Assembly (NCBI GenBank): GCA_024642605.1
Contig: JAHEAT010000008.1
Location: 1 to 39,430, forward strand
Source: Microbacteriaceae bacterium
GTDB lineage: Bacteria; Actinomycetota; Actinomycetes; Actinomycetales; Microbacteriaceae
Length of the DNA stretch: 39,430 bases
Direction of reading: 5' to 3'
Position numbers and translations under genes: made by a program. Positions 24,935 through 33,903 of the stretch are shown one piece after another (within the stretch, counting starts at the first letter, position 1; each line of letters opens with the position of its first letter). The notes under the pieces are model-generated. The model had not been told where the DNA came from. It saw only the letters and a list, made by a program, of their open reading frames with translations, and made no database searches.

Positions 24935-26538
24935 TGGCGATCGCCACCCTGAACCAACGATAAAAGCTGCGCCACTGCGAATAACCCCTTGACCTGAAGC
25001 GCTTTCGAAACCTCGCTAGGTAAGAGCCCCTCGGCGCCAAATATTTCTTCGGGTTTACCAACTTTCGTCACGCGACCTTCATCGAGCACAAGCACATCGG
25101 TGGCAATCAGCGTGGCAAATTCAACGTCATGGGTAGCAATCACAATTGCCTTGCCTGCTTGGCGCAACTCCCCGATGATTCTTGCGAGCTGCCGCTTTGC
25201 CTCATAGTCGAGACCTCTCGTGGGCTCGTCAAGCAACAGGATGCCGGCATCCTTGGCTAGCTGAATGGCAAGCACCAGCGCCAACTGCTGACCCGCCGAC
25301 AAATCACGGGGGTGATTACTCGGATTGACCCGACCGGCAAATCTTTGAAAGAGCGAGGCTGTGGTGTTCTCGGGTGCCTTGGCAAAGCGATCGCTATCGG
25401 CAAGTTCTGCAGAGACCGATGTCAAGAAGAGCAGGTCACTCGCGCGCTGTGGCACAAGCGTGAGAGCGCACAGGCGCTCTTCGACCGAGAGTTTGCCAGT
25501 TTCACCCCAGGGCGTGGTTGCGGTTCCGCCGGTGCGCTGTCCACTGGCCTGGATAGCCCACAAGAGGCTGGTTTTTCCAGAGCCATTGGCCCCCATGATT
25601 GCCAGAACCTGACCGCGTTCAAGTTCGAACGAGACATCGTCAACGGCTTTGTTGCCGGCATAGGTGACAGTCATGTTTCTTACCGACAGGGCAGGCGAGT
25701 CGACATATTCTGCCGGCTGTGCCACCGAAGATTCATCGTGGGTAAATGGTGCGATGACACGCTCGCGAAGTTCTTGCGCGGTGAGGCAAACGGGGTTCAG
25801 ATCGAAGATTCTTGATATCTCAACCACGGGCGGCACCAGCCGGTATTCACGGATGGCTTCGGTTGGCAACTGTTTGGTTACCGAGCCGTCGCCGTGCACA
25901 ACAATCACTGAGTCAACCAGAGGCAGCGCTCGCTCGAGGCGATGTTCGGCCAAGAGAATCGTGATCTGCTCGTCGGTGGCGAGTTTGCGCAGAAGCGCAA
26001 TTATTTCTGCAGAAACTTCGGCATCGAGCGCCGACGTTGGTTCGTCGAGCACCAAAATCTTCTGCCCACCGGCTACAGCCGAAGCGATGGCCACCCGCTG
26101 CTGCTGGCCGCCCGATAGTTCTGCAAGTGGACTTTGCAGCAAGTCTTTGAGTTCGAATCGATCAACGATTTCGGACAAACGAGAGTCCATGACAGATCGG
26201 CTCAAACCGAGTTGTTCCATTCCGTAGACCAACTCACCTTCAACCGTGTCGGCAACAAATGCGCCTTCGGGTTGTTGGTTTACAAAACCGACGAGTGGAG
26301 CAAAGTCGTGCGGTTTTGCCCCGGTTAAATCTTGGCTGTCGATTTCGATGCGACCGCGAAGGTGTCCTCCGGTGAAGTGCGGCGCGAGACCATTCAGGCA
26401 GCGCAGAAAAGTTGACTTGCCACTACCCGTTGGGCCGCAGATGAGGGCGAATTCTCCAGGTTTAATTTCGAGATTTACACGTTGAAAAAGAGCGTCGTCA
26501 TCGCTAAAACGAAAACTTAGGTCGGTTACTCGAATCAT
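24931..26538 (-). CDS. ECF transporter fused ATPase (A-A')
   Basis: 535 residues with two complete ABC modules. Module 1: Walker A GPTGSGKST, signature LSGGQQQRVAIASAV, Walker B ILVLDEPTSALD. Module 2: Walker A GANGSGKTS, signature LSAGQQLAL, Walker B ILLLDEPTRGLD and switch ATHDVEF. In most organisms EcfA and EcfA' are separate genes; the single-chain form is common in actinobacteria. It supplies energy to EcfT and the S component, with 4-nt overlaps on both sides. Confidence 0.93.
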   Translation of the reverse strand: MIRVTDLSFRFSDDDALFQRVNLEIKPGEFALICGPTGSGKSTFLRCLNGLAPHFTGGHLRGRIEIDSQDLTGAKPHDFAPLVGFVNQQPEGAFVADTVEGELVYGMEQLGLSRSVMDSRLSEIVDRFELKDLLQSPLAELSGGQQQRVAIASAVAGGQKILVLDEPTSALDAEVSAEIIALLRKLATDEQITILLAEHRLERALPLVDSVIVVHGDGSVTKQLPTEAIREYRLVPPVVEISRIFDLNPVCLTAQELRERVIAPFTHDESSVAQPAEYVDSPALSVRNMTVTYAGNKAVDDVSFELERGQVLAIMGANGSGKTSLLWAIQASGQRTGGTATTPWGETGKLSVEERLCALTLVPQRASDLLFLTSVSAELADSDRFAKAPENTTASLFQRFAGRVNPSNHPRDLSAGQQLALVLAIQLAKDAGILLLDEPTRGLDYEAKRQLARIIGELRQAGKAIVIATHDVEFATLIATDVLVLDEGRVTKVGKPEEIFGAEGLLPSEVSKALQVKGLFAVAQLLSLVQGGDRQ

Positions 26539-27518
26539 TTAGCCACCAATCCCACGATCGTTGGTGCAGTCACAACCGTGAGCACGCACAGCGATGTTGA
26601 CGCGATAACCAGGTAGTCGAACCATCCGAGAGGTTGTTTGCGATAGGAGGTCTTAACATTGCGTTTAGCCGTGATGCGAATAACCGAAAACACCAGCCCG
26701 CCGCTCAAACCTAAAAGTGAAACGGCCCATGCCTGCGAGTCGGTGGCAACCAGCAGGTAGGTGCCAATCCCAAAGCCCGCTGCGCTGAAAAGACTCATAA
26801 CCCGAGTAAAACCGGCCTGACGATTGGTGAGCGCACCGCTGCGGCCGAAGCCGCGAGCATCCATGCTGGCAGCTAGTTGAAGCGAGCGGTCCATGGTGTC
26901 TTCTAGAGCTGGTATAACTATCGAAGTCAGTGCACTAACTCCTTTGTTTCGACCCCTCAGAGCTCGGGCCCGCCGTACTCGTTGCAAACTTTCGATTAGT
27001 TGCGGGGCCAGGTTTATGGCCACAGATACTGCTGCCGCCACCTCGTATAGCGCTGCCGGCGTCGACTTGAGTAATCGCCTCGGGTTAGACAGTGTGGTTG
27101 CCATGGCGATGGCCAAGATGATCGCCGACAAACGCAAACCGTCGAGAGTCGCCGACTGAATCGTCGAGACCCCAACCGGCCCAAAAAGTTGAAGTTCTGA
27201 GCCAAAGCCCAGCGAAAACCTCACCGGCGCAATGTTGAGCGCAACGGCGTCGCCTTGGCCAACGCCTCCGTTGAAAATCAAACGGAAGCTGACTCGAACC
27301 AAAACTACGAACGCACTCAAACCCAAGTAGAAGCGCATCGATTGTGCCCATGCAGCCTCGGTCTTGAAAATCATGGTGCAGATCAAGGCCACTGCGATAC
27401 AAGAGCCAACCATCAAGAAACTCGACGATTGACCTGCGATTATGGCGACACCGATTGCGGCTAACCACCAAGTTGCTGGGTGGCAGTTTTGCCCGGCTGC
27501 CTTTAGTTTGTTGAGCAC
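26535..27518 (-). CDS. ECF transporter transmembrane coupling protein (EcfT)
   Basis: 327 residues from a GTG that lies 16 nt inside the upstream gene. It has several N-terminal helices, then a long cytoplasmic helical region carrying the two Ala-Arg coupling motifs (RRARALRGRN and SMDARGFGRS) that contact the ATPases, and further C-terminal helices (about residues 235-325). It links the fused ATPase to the S component. The C-terminal extension with three or so extra helices makes it longer than typical 260-residue EcfT. Confidence 0.92.
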   Translation of the reverse strand: MLNKLKAAGQNCHPATWWLAAIGVAIIAGQSSSFLMVGSCIAVALICTMIFKTEAAWAQSMRFYLGLSAFVVLVRVSFRLIFNGGVGQGDAVALNIAPVRFSLGFGSELQLFGPVGVSTIQSATLDGLRLSAIILAIAMATTLSNPRRLLKSTPAALYEVAAAVSVAINLAPQLIESLQRVRRARALRGRNKGVSALTSIVIPALEDTMDRSLQLAASMDARGFGRSGALTNRQAGFTRVMSLFSAAGFGIGTYLLVATDSQAWAVSLLGLSGGLVFSVIRITAKRNVKTSYRKQPLGWFDYLVIASTSLCVLTVVTAPTIVGLVAK

Positions 27519-28051
27519 GAAAAAATCACCGGCTCAACCGAGGGTGCCTGCTGCTCGATGTTTCTACCAGAAGTAAAAACCCAAGCCTCGGATGTTCCAC
27601 ACTCAGGCTTTCGCATCGAAGATCCGGTGCCGCTCAAAACCCAACCTGCCGAATCTTTATCGGCAACAAAGTAGGCCCAGGTGCCTTCTTCGTATGTGGG
27701 CGTGTTGACGCAATCTTGGGCTTCAACGCTTGGCACATCGTTAATGCGGCAGACAAAACCGGTGGAGTAATCGCTGGTGCCCTCAACCAACAGATGTTCA
27801 CTGAGTAAGTCCCAACCGGTTCCGGTGAAATTTTGAGCGCAGTAGGTTAGCGGCGCTCGGTCAACCCCGAAATCTACTACCTCGGTTACGCCTTGACGAT
27901 CAACGGTGCAGTCACCATCAACAAAGGTTGCTTGAGGAGCAGATTTCTTTGGGGTAACCGACGGGCCCGTGCTTGACAACGCGCTCCAAATCGACCCGAG
28001 TGCTACGAGCGCAATGAGGGCGATAAGAACGGTGCGAAGACGGAAGGGCAT
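27503..28051 (-). CDS. Membrane-anchored transcobalamin beta-domain-like (DUF4430-like) protein
   Basis: 182 residues. The N-terminal FRLRTVLIALIALVALGSIW is a signal anchor or signal peptide with no lipobox. The rest is outside the membrane. GTGWDLLSEHLLV, then GFVCRINDVPSVEAQDCVNT, then GTWAYFVADKDSAGWVLSGTG and PECGTSEAWVF follow the DUF4430/transcobalamin-beta pattern: a ubiquitin-like fold with 'G..LL', 'I(N/D)', 'W.Y(F/Y)' and a C-terminal aromatic strand. Six cysteines suggest disulfides. In human intrinsic factor and transcobalamin the homologous domain caps cobalamin. The start abuts the upstream gene (TAATG). The match is by pattern, not by alignment. Confidence 0.65.
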   Translation of the reverse strand: MPFRLRTVLIALIALVALGSIWSALSSTGPSVTPKKSAPQATFVDGDCTVDRQGVTEVVDFGVDRAPLTYCAQNFTGTGWDLLSEHLLVEGTSDYSTGFVCRINDVPSVEAQDCVNTPTYEEGTWAYFVADKDSAGWVLSGTGSSMRKPECGTSEAWVFTSGRNIEQQAPSVEPVIFSCSTN

Positions 28052-29037
28052 TACTTACCGATTAACCCCGCGTAGCTGCGGCCGTCTAGTGCGAGAAGGC
28101 TCTGAATGCTAGCGAATGTGTCGCCAGCGCCTTTCGACCAAGGTGTTTCTAGCCCGCCATCTTTGGTTATTTGCGTGGTGAGCCACTCGCTAAAAGGCGT
28201 GGCGTCTTCGCCGGCCGCCTTTAGCCCCATGGCTGCGTAGGCGGTGGAGTTTACGTCTACGTCGCCCCAGGCTTCAAAGTGATTGCCCGAAACCTCGGAT
28301 TGCTTCAACCAAGCCAGCAACTTAGTTTGTGCTGCTGCTCGAGCGCTTTGGTCGCTGCTGCCGCCCAGATCTTTCACTGCGGCAAAGGCCATTAGCACCA
28401 TGCCCGCGGCGTCGGCCGAACTGGCGGTGGTGTTTGCGCTGGTGTCAAAGCCGAAGCCGCCGTCGTCTCGAATGAAAGCCGCGAGCTTGGTGGCCACCTT
28501 TGCAGCGGTTTCGTTTTCACCCGAAGCAACCAGGCCGAGGGTCACCCAACCGTAATCGAAGGTGTTGTCGCCCGACCCGGTTAGCGTGCCGTCGACTTCG
28601 ATGTTGGCCAAAGTAGCCGCCAAAACGTTGGCCTTCAGAGTGGAGTTTTCGAGCGAGCTTACTTTGCTGGCAAAAAGGTACTTGCCAGCTAGGCCGGTCT
28701 TCAACGAACCGCTGGCCGAGTCGTATAGGTAACCAACCTTTGTCTCGGATGTACCCACGACAACCTCATCGGTGAGCGCAGCGGTTGCAGTGGCACGCAC
28801 TTTGTCGAGTTGCCCCGAACCAGCGAGTTGAGCGATGGCCTCGAGAGTGAAGCCGTAGTCAACCTTTCCGGCCGTGAAGCCTTCAACGCCTTCGGTTGTG
28901 AACTTGCTTTGGATGAATTCGGCTGTTGAACCGAACCTGGTGGTTGGTGCACACGCCGTTAGCGTGAGCACGAGAGCAACGGAAATTACCGATGCCAGAT
29001 TAGTTGCGATTTTGCGCAACCCAGATTTTGATTCCAT
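28051..29037 (-). CDS. Lipoprotein with alpha/alpha-barrel repeats (squalene-cyclase/transcobalamin alpha-domain-like)
   Basis: 328 residues. The signal peptide ends in the lipobox LTAC, so Cys29 is expected to be lipidated and the protein tethered outside the cell. The remainder is built of paired helices typical of prenyltransferase/squalene-cyclase and Cobalamin_bind folds: VDYGFTLEAIAQLAGSG, FDYGWVTLGLVASGEN, RDDGGFGFDTSANTTASSAD, DVNSTAYAAMGLKAAGED, and a last unit with GAGDTFASIQSLLALDGRSY that recalls the 'QvLPAL.gksY' end of intrinsic factor. It has no catalytic DXDD motif, so a binding role is likelier than an enzymatic one. It is the first gene after the cobalamin riboswitch, followed by the beta-domain-like gene. 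Confidence 0.75.
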   Translation of the reverse strand: MESKSGLRKIATNLASVISVALVLTLTACAPTTRFGSTAEFIQSKFTTEGVEGFTAGKVDYGFTLEAIAQLAGSGQLDKVRATATAALTDEVVVGTSETKVGYLYDSASGSLKTGLAGKYLFASKVSSLENSTLKANVLAATLANIEVDGTLTGSGDNTFDYGWVTLGLVASGENETAAKVATKLAAFIRDDGGFGFDTSANTTASSADAAGMVLMAFAAVKDLGGSSDQSARAAAQTKLLAWLKQSEVSGNHFEAWGDVDVNSTAYAAMGLKAAGEDATPFSEWLTTQITKDGGLETPWSKGAGDTFASIQSLLALDGRSYAGLIGK

Positions 29038-29078
29038 TAGGAACCTTTCGCTTAAGCGCGATCTGGATGCGAAGACGA

Positions 29079-29100
29079 GAAAACCCGAGAGGTTCTCTCG
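29079..29100 (-). terminator. Candidate riboswitch-controlled terminator hairpin
   Basis: On the minus strand CGAGAG-AAC-CTCTCG is followed by GGTTTTC. It lies between the cobalamin aptamer and the lipoprotein start codon, where an expression platform is expected. The T tract is short, so translational control is a possible alternative. Confidence 0.4.
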
Positions 29101-29142
29101 ACTCCGACCGTAGACCTCGACGGTTTATTGGAGTCATCACTT

Positions 29143-29256
29143 TCCTTGTCAGGCATTCCGACTCCCGAGAAACTCGGTTACGGCTGCGGGTCAGCGTCGG
29201 ATTTTCACCGACTTCCCCTGACAGGTTGGAGATAGCACAGGTTTTTAAGCCTGCGT
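29143..29256 (-). promoter_or_regulatory. Cobalamin (B12) riboswitch aptamer
   Basis: On the minus strand the conserved core reads GGTGAAAATCCGACGCTGAC (about 29206-29187), continues with CCGCAGCCGTAACC, and ends with GGAGTCGGAATGCCTGACA. TGTCAGG at the 5' side pairs with CCTGACA at the 3' side to close the junction. An extra GC-rich hairpin (GCACGCAGG/CCTGTGC) precedes the core. This is a class I-type cobalamin riboswitch and indicates that the downstream five-gene operon responds to B12. Confidence 0.95.
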
Positions 29257-29270
29257 GCTCAGATTAGCAG

Positions 29271-29304
29271 GTTGACTGGTGGCATCTTGTATTGTTGAGT
29301 CAAC
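29271..29304. promoter_or_regulatory. Inverted GTTGACT/AGTCAAC pair between the two riboswitches
   Basis: GTTGACT (29271-29277) and AGTCAAC (29298-29304) are perfect inverted copies 20 bp apart. Each contains TTGACT, a good -35 hexamer, one for each strand. Start sites about 30 bp beyond would lie just before each aptamer. This suggests divergent promoters overlapping in face-to-face arrangement, although the matching -10 hexamers (TTGAGT and ACCAGT regions) are poor. GTTGAgTCAAC at 29294-29304 is itself a palindrome and could bind a regulator. Confidence 0.4.
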
Positions 29305-29328
29305 AACTAAAAAAGCCGCTTGAAGCGT

Positions 29329-29493
29329 GGCGGGAGAGCGAACTCGATTCGCACCGAAGGAGCAATCCTCCCCAGAATCTCTCAGGTCTAGAACCGTCGC
29401 GAATAGGCAACTCTGAAAAGTAGGTCGAAAGACCTCGCCCAAGGTGAAACCCGAGAAATCGGTGAAGCTCTCAGGCCCAAAAGACAGAGGGGG
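29329..29493 (+). promoter_or_regulatory. Tandem glycine riboswitch
   Basis: Aptamer 1 begins with GGCGGGAGAGCG, continues with GCACCGAAGGAGCAA and ends with the conserved AGAATCTCTCAGG followed by CAACTCTGAAAAG. After a short linker aptamer 2 shows CGCCCAAGGTGAAACCCGAG, then AAGCTCTCAGGCCCAAAAGA and CAGAGGGGG. Two adjacent aptamers are the classic cooperative or stacked arrangement found upstream of gcvT. Binding of glycine is expected to raise expression of the glycine-cleavage genes. Confidence 0.95.
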
Positions 29494-29535
29494 AGTTCTT
29501 GCCTCGTAGATTGCGAGCGCAGTTTGGAGAACTCC

Positions 29536-30645
29536 TTGAACCAGCAGGCTTTGAAAACCACCCCGCTGTTTGAACGGCACGTTGCTGCTAACGCTGCCTT
29601 CACCGACTTTGGTGGCTGGAATATGCCGGTGCGCTACACCTCAGACCTGGCCGAGCACGCTGCGGTTAGAAATGCTGCTGGCCTATTCGACATCAGCCAC
29701 ATGGCCGAGTTTTTCATAGCGGGCAAAGATGCTGGCGCATTCCTAGATTTCGCTCTAGTCGGTGTCGCCTCTGAGATCGCCAACCTGAGAGCAAAGTATT
29801 CACTCATTGTCGAAGCATCCGGTGGCATCATCGACGACCTGATCGTCTATCGACTTGAGACAAATCGGTTTCTCGTGATCGCTAATGCCTCAAACCGCGC
29901 CGCCGTTTTTGAGGCCCTGCTCGAGCGATCAAAGGTCTTCGATGTTGAACTCCAAGATGCCAGCGACAGTTTTGCGCTAATCGCCATACAGGGTCCGCGT
30001 GCGGTCGAGATTCTTGCCAAGTTCACCGACGCCCCACTAGAAGAACTCAAGTACTACTCCATCTTTGAATCAAAGGTCGCAAACCACATCGCGTACCTTG
30101 CCCGAACCGGCTACACCGGTGAAGACGGCTTCGAGATTCTGGTAGCTAACGAACACTCGGTCGAAATCTGGGATGCCCTGCTAGCGGCAGGTGAATCGAT
30201 CGGCATCGTCACCGCCGGCTATGCCTGCCGAGACACTCTGCGCCTCGAAGCCGGTATGCCGCTCTACGGCAACGAACTTTCGCGAAGCATCAACCCGTTT
30301 GAGGCCAGCCTCGGTCGCGTGGTTCGCCTCGACCACGATTTTGTTGGTCGCGAGGCTCTGGCATCAGCTGCAGCAGCCGAGCCGACTCGAAAACTAGTTG
30401 GGCTGGTGGGCGAAGGCCGCCGAGCCGCGCGCGCTCACTACGAACTTTTCGCCACCGAAGCATCTGAGCAAACCATCGGCGAGATCACCACGGGAGCACT
30501 TTCGCCAACGCTCGGGTATCCCATTGCCATGGCATACGTGGATGCATCCATGAGCAAACCGGGTACAGAAATTTGGGCCGATGTTCGCGGAAGCCGCCAA
30601 CCGATGCGAGTAGTTTCGCTACCTTTTTATAAGCGCGCTAAATAA
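29536..30645 (+). CDS. gcvT: Glycine cleavage system T protein (aminomethyltransferase)
   Basis: 369 residues from the TTG at 29536, which has GGAG six bases upstream. An in-frame TTG at 29524 overlaps that Shine-Dalgarno sequence and is less likely. Seen: TTPLFERHVAANAAFTDFGG near the N-terminus, AGLFDISHMAEFFIAG, the folate-binding YTGEDGFEILV, CRDTLRLEAGMPLYGNEL and the C-terminal ITTGALSPTLGYPIAMAYVD. It transfers the aminomethyl carbon from lipoyl-GcvH to tetrahydrofolate and releases ammonia. It is the first gene of the gcvT-gcvH-gcvP operon behind the glycine riboswitch. Confidence 0.96.
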   Translation: MNQQALKTTPLFERHVAANAAFTDFGGWNMPVRYTSDLAEHAAVRNAAGLFDISHMAEFFIAGKDAGAFLDFALVGVASEIANLRAKYSLIVEASGGIIDDLIVYRLETNRFLVIANASNRAAVFEALLERSKVFDVELQDASDSFALIAIQGPRAVEILAKFTDAPLEELKYYSIFESKVANHIAYLARTGYTGEDGFEILVANEHSVEIWDALLAAGESIGIVTAGYACRDTLRLEAGMPLYGNELSRSINPFEASLGRVVRLDHDFVGREALASAAAAEPTRKLVGLVGEGRRAARAHYELFATEASEQTIGEITTGALSPTLGYPIAMAYVDASMSKPGTEIWADVRGSRQPMRVVSLPFYKRAK

Positions 30646-30677
30646 ACCCCAACGAATGAATAGATAAGGCAAAGAAA

Positions 30678-31052
30678 ATGACCTCACGCGAAGAACTTCT
30701 TTACACAAAAGAGCATGAGTGGCTGGCCATCGAAGGCGATGTGGCAACCGTCGGAATCACCGCTTACGCGGCCGAGAAGCTGGGTGACGTTGTTTTCGTC
30801 GACCTACCAAAAGTTGGCACCGCAACGACATACATGAAAATCTGCGGCGAGATCGAATCGACCAAGTCGGTAGGCGAACTCTATGCGCCGGTCGATGGCG
30901 AAGTGGTGCAAACCAACTATGCCGTTGTCTCTCAGCCAGAGCTGATTAACCAAGATGCATTCGGCGCTGGCTGGTTGCTCAAGATTCGCTTCACGCAGCT
31001 ACCCGAGCTACTCACCCACGAACAATACGCTGCACTCACCGACGAAGGCTAA
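30678..31052 (+). CDS. gcvH: Glycine cleavage system H protein
   Basis: 124 residues, the usual length. The lipoylated lysine is Lys63 in [19 protein letters not shown], and the N-terminal YTKEHEWL and [18 protein letters not shown] segments are typical. The lipoyl arm shuttles the aminomethyl group from GcvP to GcvT and electrons to the L protein (dihydrolipoamide dehydrogenase, not in this window). It is 32 bp after gcvT and 12 bp before gcvP. Confidence 0.97.
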   Translation: MTSREELLYTKEHEWLAIEGDVATVGITAYAAEKLGDVVFVDLPKVGTATTYMKICGEIESTKSVGELYAPVDGEVVQTNYAVVSQPELINQDAFGAGWLLKIRFTQLPELLTHEQYAALTDEG

Positions 31053-31064
31053 ACCGAGACAAAA

Positions 31065-33893
31065 ATGACAAGCGCGCACGAAAACTTCAAGTATCGCCAC
31101 ATTGGCACAACCTCAGAGCAGCAGCAGTCAATGCTCAAGACCCTGGGCTTCGCGAGCATCGATGCACTCATGGATGCCGCCGTACCCGGTGCCATTCGAT
31201 TCGAGGGCGACGGGTCACTGCCGGAGCCAGCCACCGAAGCCGAGGCGTTGCAAGAACTTCGTTCGTTCGCTAATCGCAACCGAATCACTCAATCGATGAT
31301 CGGTTTGGGCTACTACGGCACCAACGTGCCGGGAGTCATCAAGCGCAATATCCTAGAAAACCCATCGTGGTACACCGCATACACGCCATACCAGCCTGAG
31401 ATCAGCCAGGGTCGCCTAGAGGCACTTATCAACTTTCAGACCATGGTCACCGATCTCACCGGCATGAAAACTGCAAATGCCTCGATGCTCGACGAAGGCA
31501 CGGCAGTGGTTGAGGCAATGATGATCGCCCGTAGATCATCAGAGTCACAATCGCAGGTGTTCTATGTAGACAGCGACGCCCTGCCTCAAACCAAGGCGCT
31601 TATCGCACACCGCGCCGAGCCGCTCGCATTTACGATTCGCGAGTTCGATGCCGCTAAAGGCGTTGCCGAGTTACTAGGTGATTACTTTGGCGTCTTCGTT
31701 CAGTACCCTGGTGCATCGGGGCGCATCGTTTCGTTGCAAGAGATCACCGACGCTGCTCACGCGAAGGGGGCGCTCGCGGTTGCGGCAGCCGATCTACTTT
31801 CGCTGACTCTCATCGCGGCACCGGGCGACTTAGGTGCAGACATTGCGGTAGGCACCTCGCAGCGGTTCGGTGTTCCGATGGGGTTCGGTGGCCCACACGC
31901 AGGCTACCTTGCCGTTCGCGCCGACCTGGAGCGCTCGATGCCGGGCCGTTTGGTTGGTGTATCCATCGACGCCGAGGGCGCTCCCGCCTATCGCCTAACG
32001 CTCCAGACTCGCGAGCAGCACATTAGACGCGAACGAGCCACATCAAACATTTGTACCGCTCAGGTTTTGTTGGCAGTGATGGCGGGAATGTACGCGGTGT
32101 ACCACGGCCCTCGCGGGCTCAAGGCCGTCGCAGCTCAGGTGCACCAGAAAGCCTCGGCTCTGGCCGCCAGTTTGCAGGCAGCGGGCTTGCAACTCGAGCA
32201 CCAAGTTTTCTTCGATACCATCCGTGTCAATAACGTCGATGCTGCGGCGATCTTTGACAAGTGCCGAGCGCACGGGATCACTCTGCACAAAATCGATGCC
32301 CAAAGTCTCGGAATCTCGGTCGACGAAACCACATCGGAGGCAAGCCTCAATGCAGTGGCCCATGCCTTCGGAGCCGATGCGGTCTCTCTCACCGAAGCGA
32401 CCTCGCGACTGGCCGAGCATGAGCGCACCAGCTCGTACCTGACCCACGAGGTGTTCAACTCGCACCACAGCGAGACCTCGATGCTGCGCTATCTAAAACG
32501 CCTGGCCGACTACGACTATGCGCTTGACCGCGGCATGATCCCGTTGGGCTCTTGCACCATGAAGCTCAACGCCACCACCGAGATGGAGGCCGTCACCTGG
32601 CCTGAGTTCGGCAATATTCACCCGTTTGCACCCAAAGAAGATGTTCACGGATACCTCGAACTCATCGACCAGCTCAGCCAGTGGCTCTGCGAAGTGACCG
32701 GATACGACGCGGTCTCGCTTCAGCCGAACGCCGGTAGCCAGGGCGAACTTGCCGGTTTGATGGCTATTCGGGGCTACCACTTATCTAGAGGCGACGATAA
32801 GCGAACCCTCTGCCTAATTCCTTCTAGCGCGCACGGCACCAATGCTGCCTCGGCAGTTTTGGCGGGCATGCAGGTTGTGGTGGTCGCTTGCGACGAAAAC
32901 GGCAACGTAGACGTAGCCGACTTGAACACGAAGATCGCTGAAGCCGGAGAGAACCTCAGTGCACTGATGGTTACCTACCCGTCAACCCACGGTGTGTTCG
33001 AAGAGGAGATTGTCAATATCTGTCAAGCGGTTCACGAAGCCGGCGGTCAGGTTTATATCGACGGAGCAAACACCAACGCGGTAGTCGGTTTTGCAAAGTT
33101 CGGAGAATTTGGCGGCGACGTTTCGCACCTAAATCTGCACAAGACCTTCTGCATTCCTCACGGTGGGGGTGGCCCCGGCGTCGGGCCGGTTGCCGCTCGC
33201 TCGCACCTAGCTCCCTTCTTGCCTGGTCATGCTCAGGCGCAGATCAACCTGCCAGCGTTCGGACCAATCTCGGCTGCGCCATTCGGTTCGGCCAGCATCT
33301 TGCCAATCTCTTGGGCATACATTCGCATGATGGGTAACGAAGGTCTGCGCGATGCAACCGCGAACGCCGTGCTTTCGGCTAACTACGTTGCCAAAAAGTT
33401 GGCTGAGCATTACCCGGTTCTGTACACAGGAAACGAGGGTTTGGTTGCGCACGAATGCATCCTTGATGTTCGCCCAATTACTAAAGACTCGGGCGTAACA
33501 GTCGACGACATCGCCAAGCGCCTGATCGACTACGGTTTTCACGCACCGACCATGTCGTTTCCGGTTGCCGGCACACTGATGATCGAGCCAACCGAAAGCG
33601 AACCGCTCGACGAGCTCGACCGATTTATTGACGCCATGATTGCCATCAAGGCTGAAGTTGACAAGGTTCAAGCGGGGGAGTGGGAAGTTACCGATAATCC
33701 ACTGCGAAACGCCCCTCACACAGCTAAATCGGTTGTTGGTGACTGGTCTAAGGCTTACAGTCGCGAACTAGCCGTTTACCCGGTGGCAGGTCAGCACCGA
33801 AACAAGTACTGGCCAATCGTGCGCCGAATCGACTCGGTATACGGTGACCGCAACTTGGTTTGCTCGTGCCCTCCGCCTGAAGCTTTCGCTTAG
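31065..33893 (+). CDS. gcvP: Glycine dehydrogenase (decarboxylating), P protein
   Basis: 942 residues with the two homologous halves of the single-chain P protein. N-terminal half: [52 protein letters not shown]-terminal half: [20 protein letters not shown] and the PLP-binding Lys693 in [20 protein letters not shown]. It decarboxylates glycine and loads the aminomethyl group on GcvH. The last gene of the operon; it converges on the LysE gene with a 10-bp gap. Confidence 0.97.
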   Translation: MTSAHENFKYRHIGTTSEQQQSMLKTLGFASIDALMDAAVPGAIRFEGDGSLPEPATEAEALQELRSFANRNRITQSMIGLGYYGTNVPGVIKRNILENPSWYTAYTPYQPEISQGRLEALINFQTMVTDLTGMKTANASMLDEGTAVVEAMMIARRSSESQSQVFYVDSDALPQTKALIAHRAEPLAFTIREFDAAKGVAELLGDYFGVFVQYPGASGRIVSLQEITDAAHAKGALAVAAADLLSLTLIAAPGDLGADIAVGTSQRFGVPMGFGGPHAGYLAVRADLERSMPGRLVGVSIDAEGAPAYRLTLQTREQHIRRERATSNICTAQVLLAVMAGMYAVYHGPRGLKAVAAQVHQKASALAASLQAAGLQLEHQVFFDTIRVNNVDAAAIFDKCRAHGITLHKIDAQSLGISVDETTSEASLNAVAHAFGADAVSLTEATSRLAEHERTSSYLTHEVFNSHHSETSMLRYLKRLADYDYALDRGMIPLGSCTMKLNATTEMEAVTWPEFGNIHPFAPKEDVHGYLELIDQLSQWLCEVTGYDAVSLQPNAGSQGELAGLMAIRGYHLSRGDDKRTLCLIPSSAHGTNAASAVLAGMQVVVVACDENGNVDVADLNTKIAEAGENLSALMVTYPSTHGVFEEEIVNICQAVHEAGGQVYIDGANTNAVVGFAKFGEFGGDVSHLNLHKTFCIPHGGGGPGVGPVAARSHLAPFLPGHAQAQINLPAFGPISAAPFGSASILPISWAYIRMMGNEGLRDATANAVLSANYVAKKLAEHYPVLYTGNEGLVAHECILDVRPITKDSGVTVDDIAKRLIDYGFHAPTMSFPVAGTLMIEPTESEPLDELDRFIDAMIAIKAEVDKVQAGEWEVTDNPLRNAPHTAKSVVGDWSKAYSRELAVYPVAGQHRNKYWPIVRRIDSVYGDRNLVCSCPPPEAFA

Positions 33894-33903
33894 TACGCCC
33901 CTT

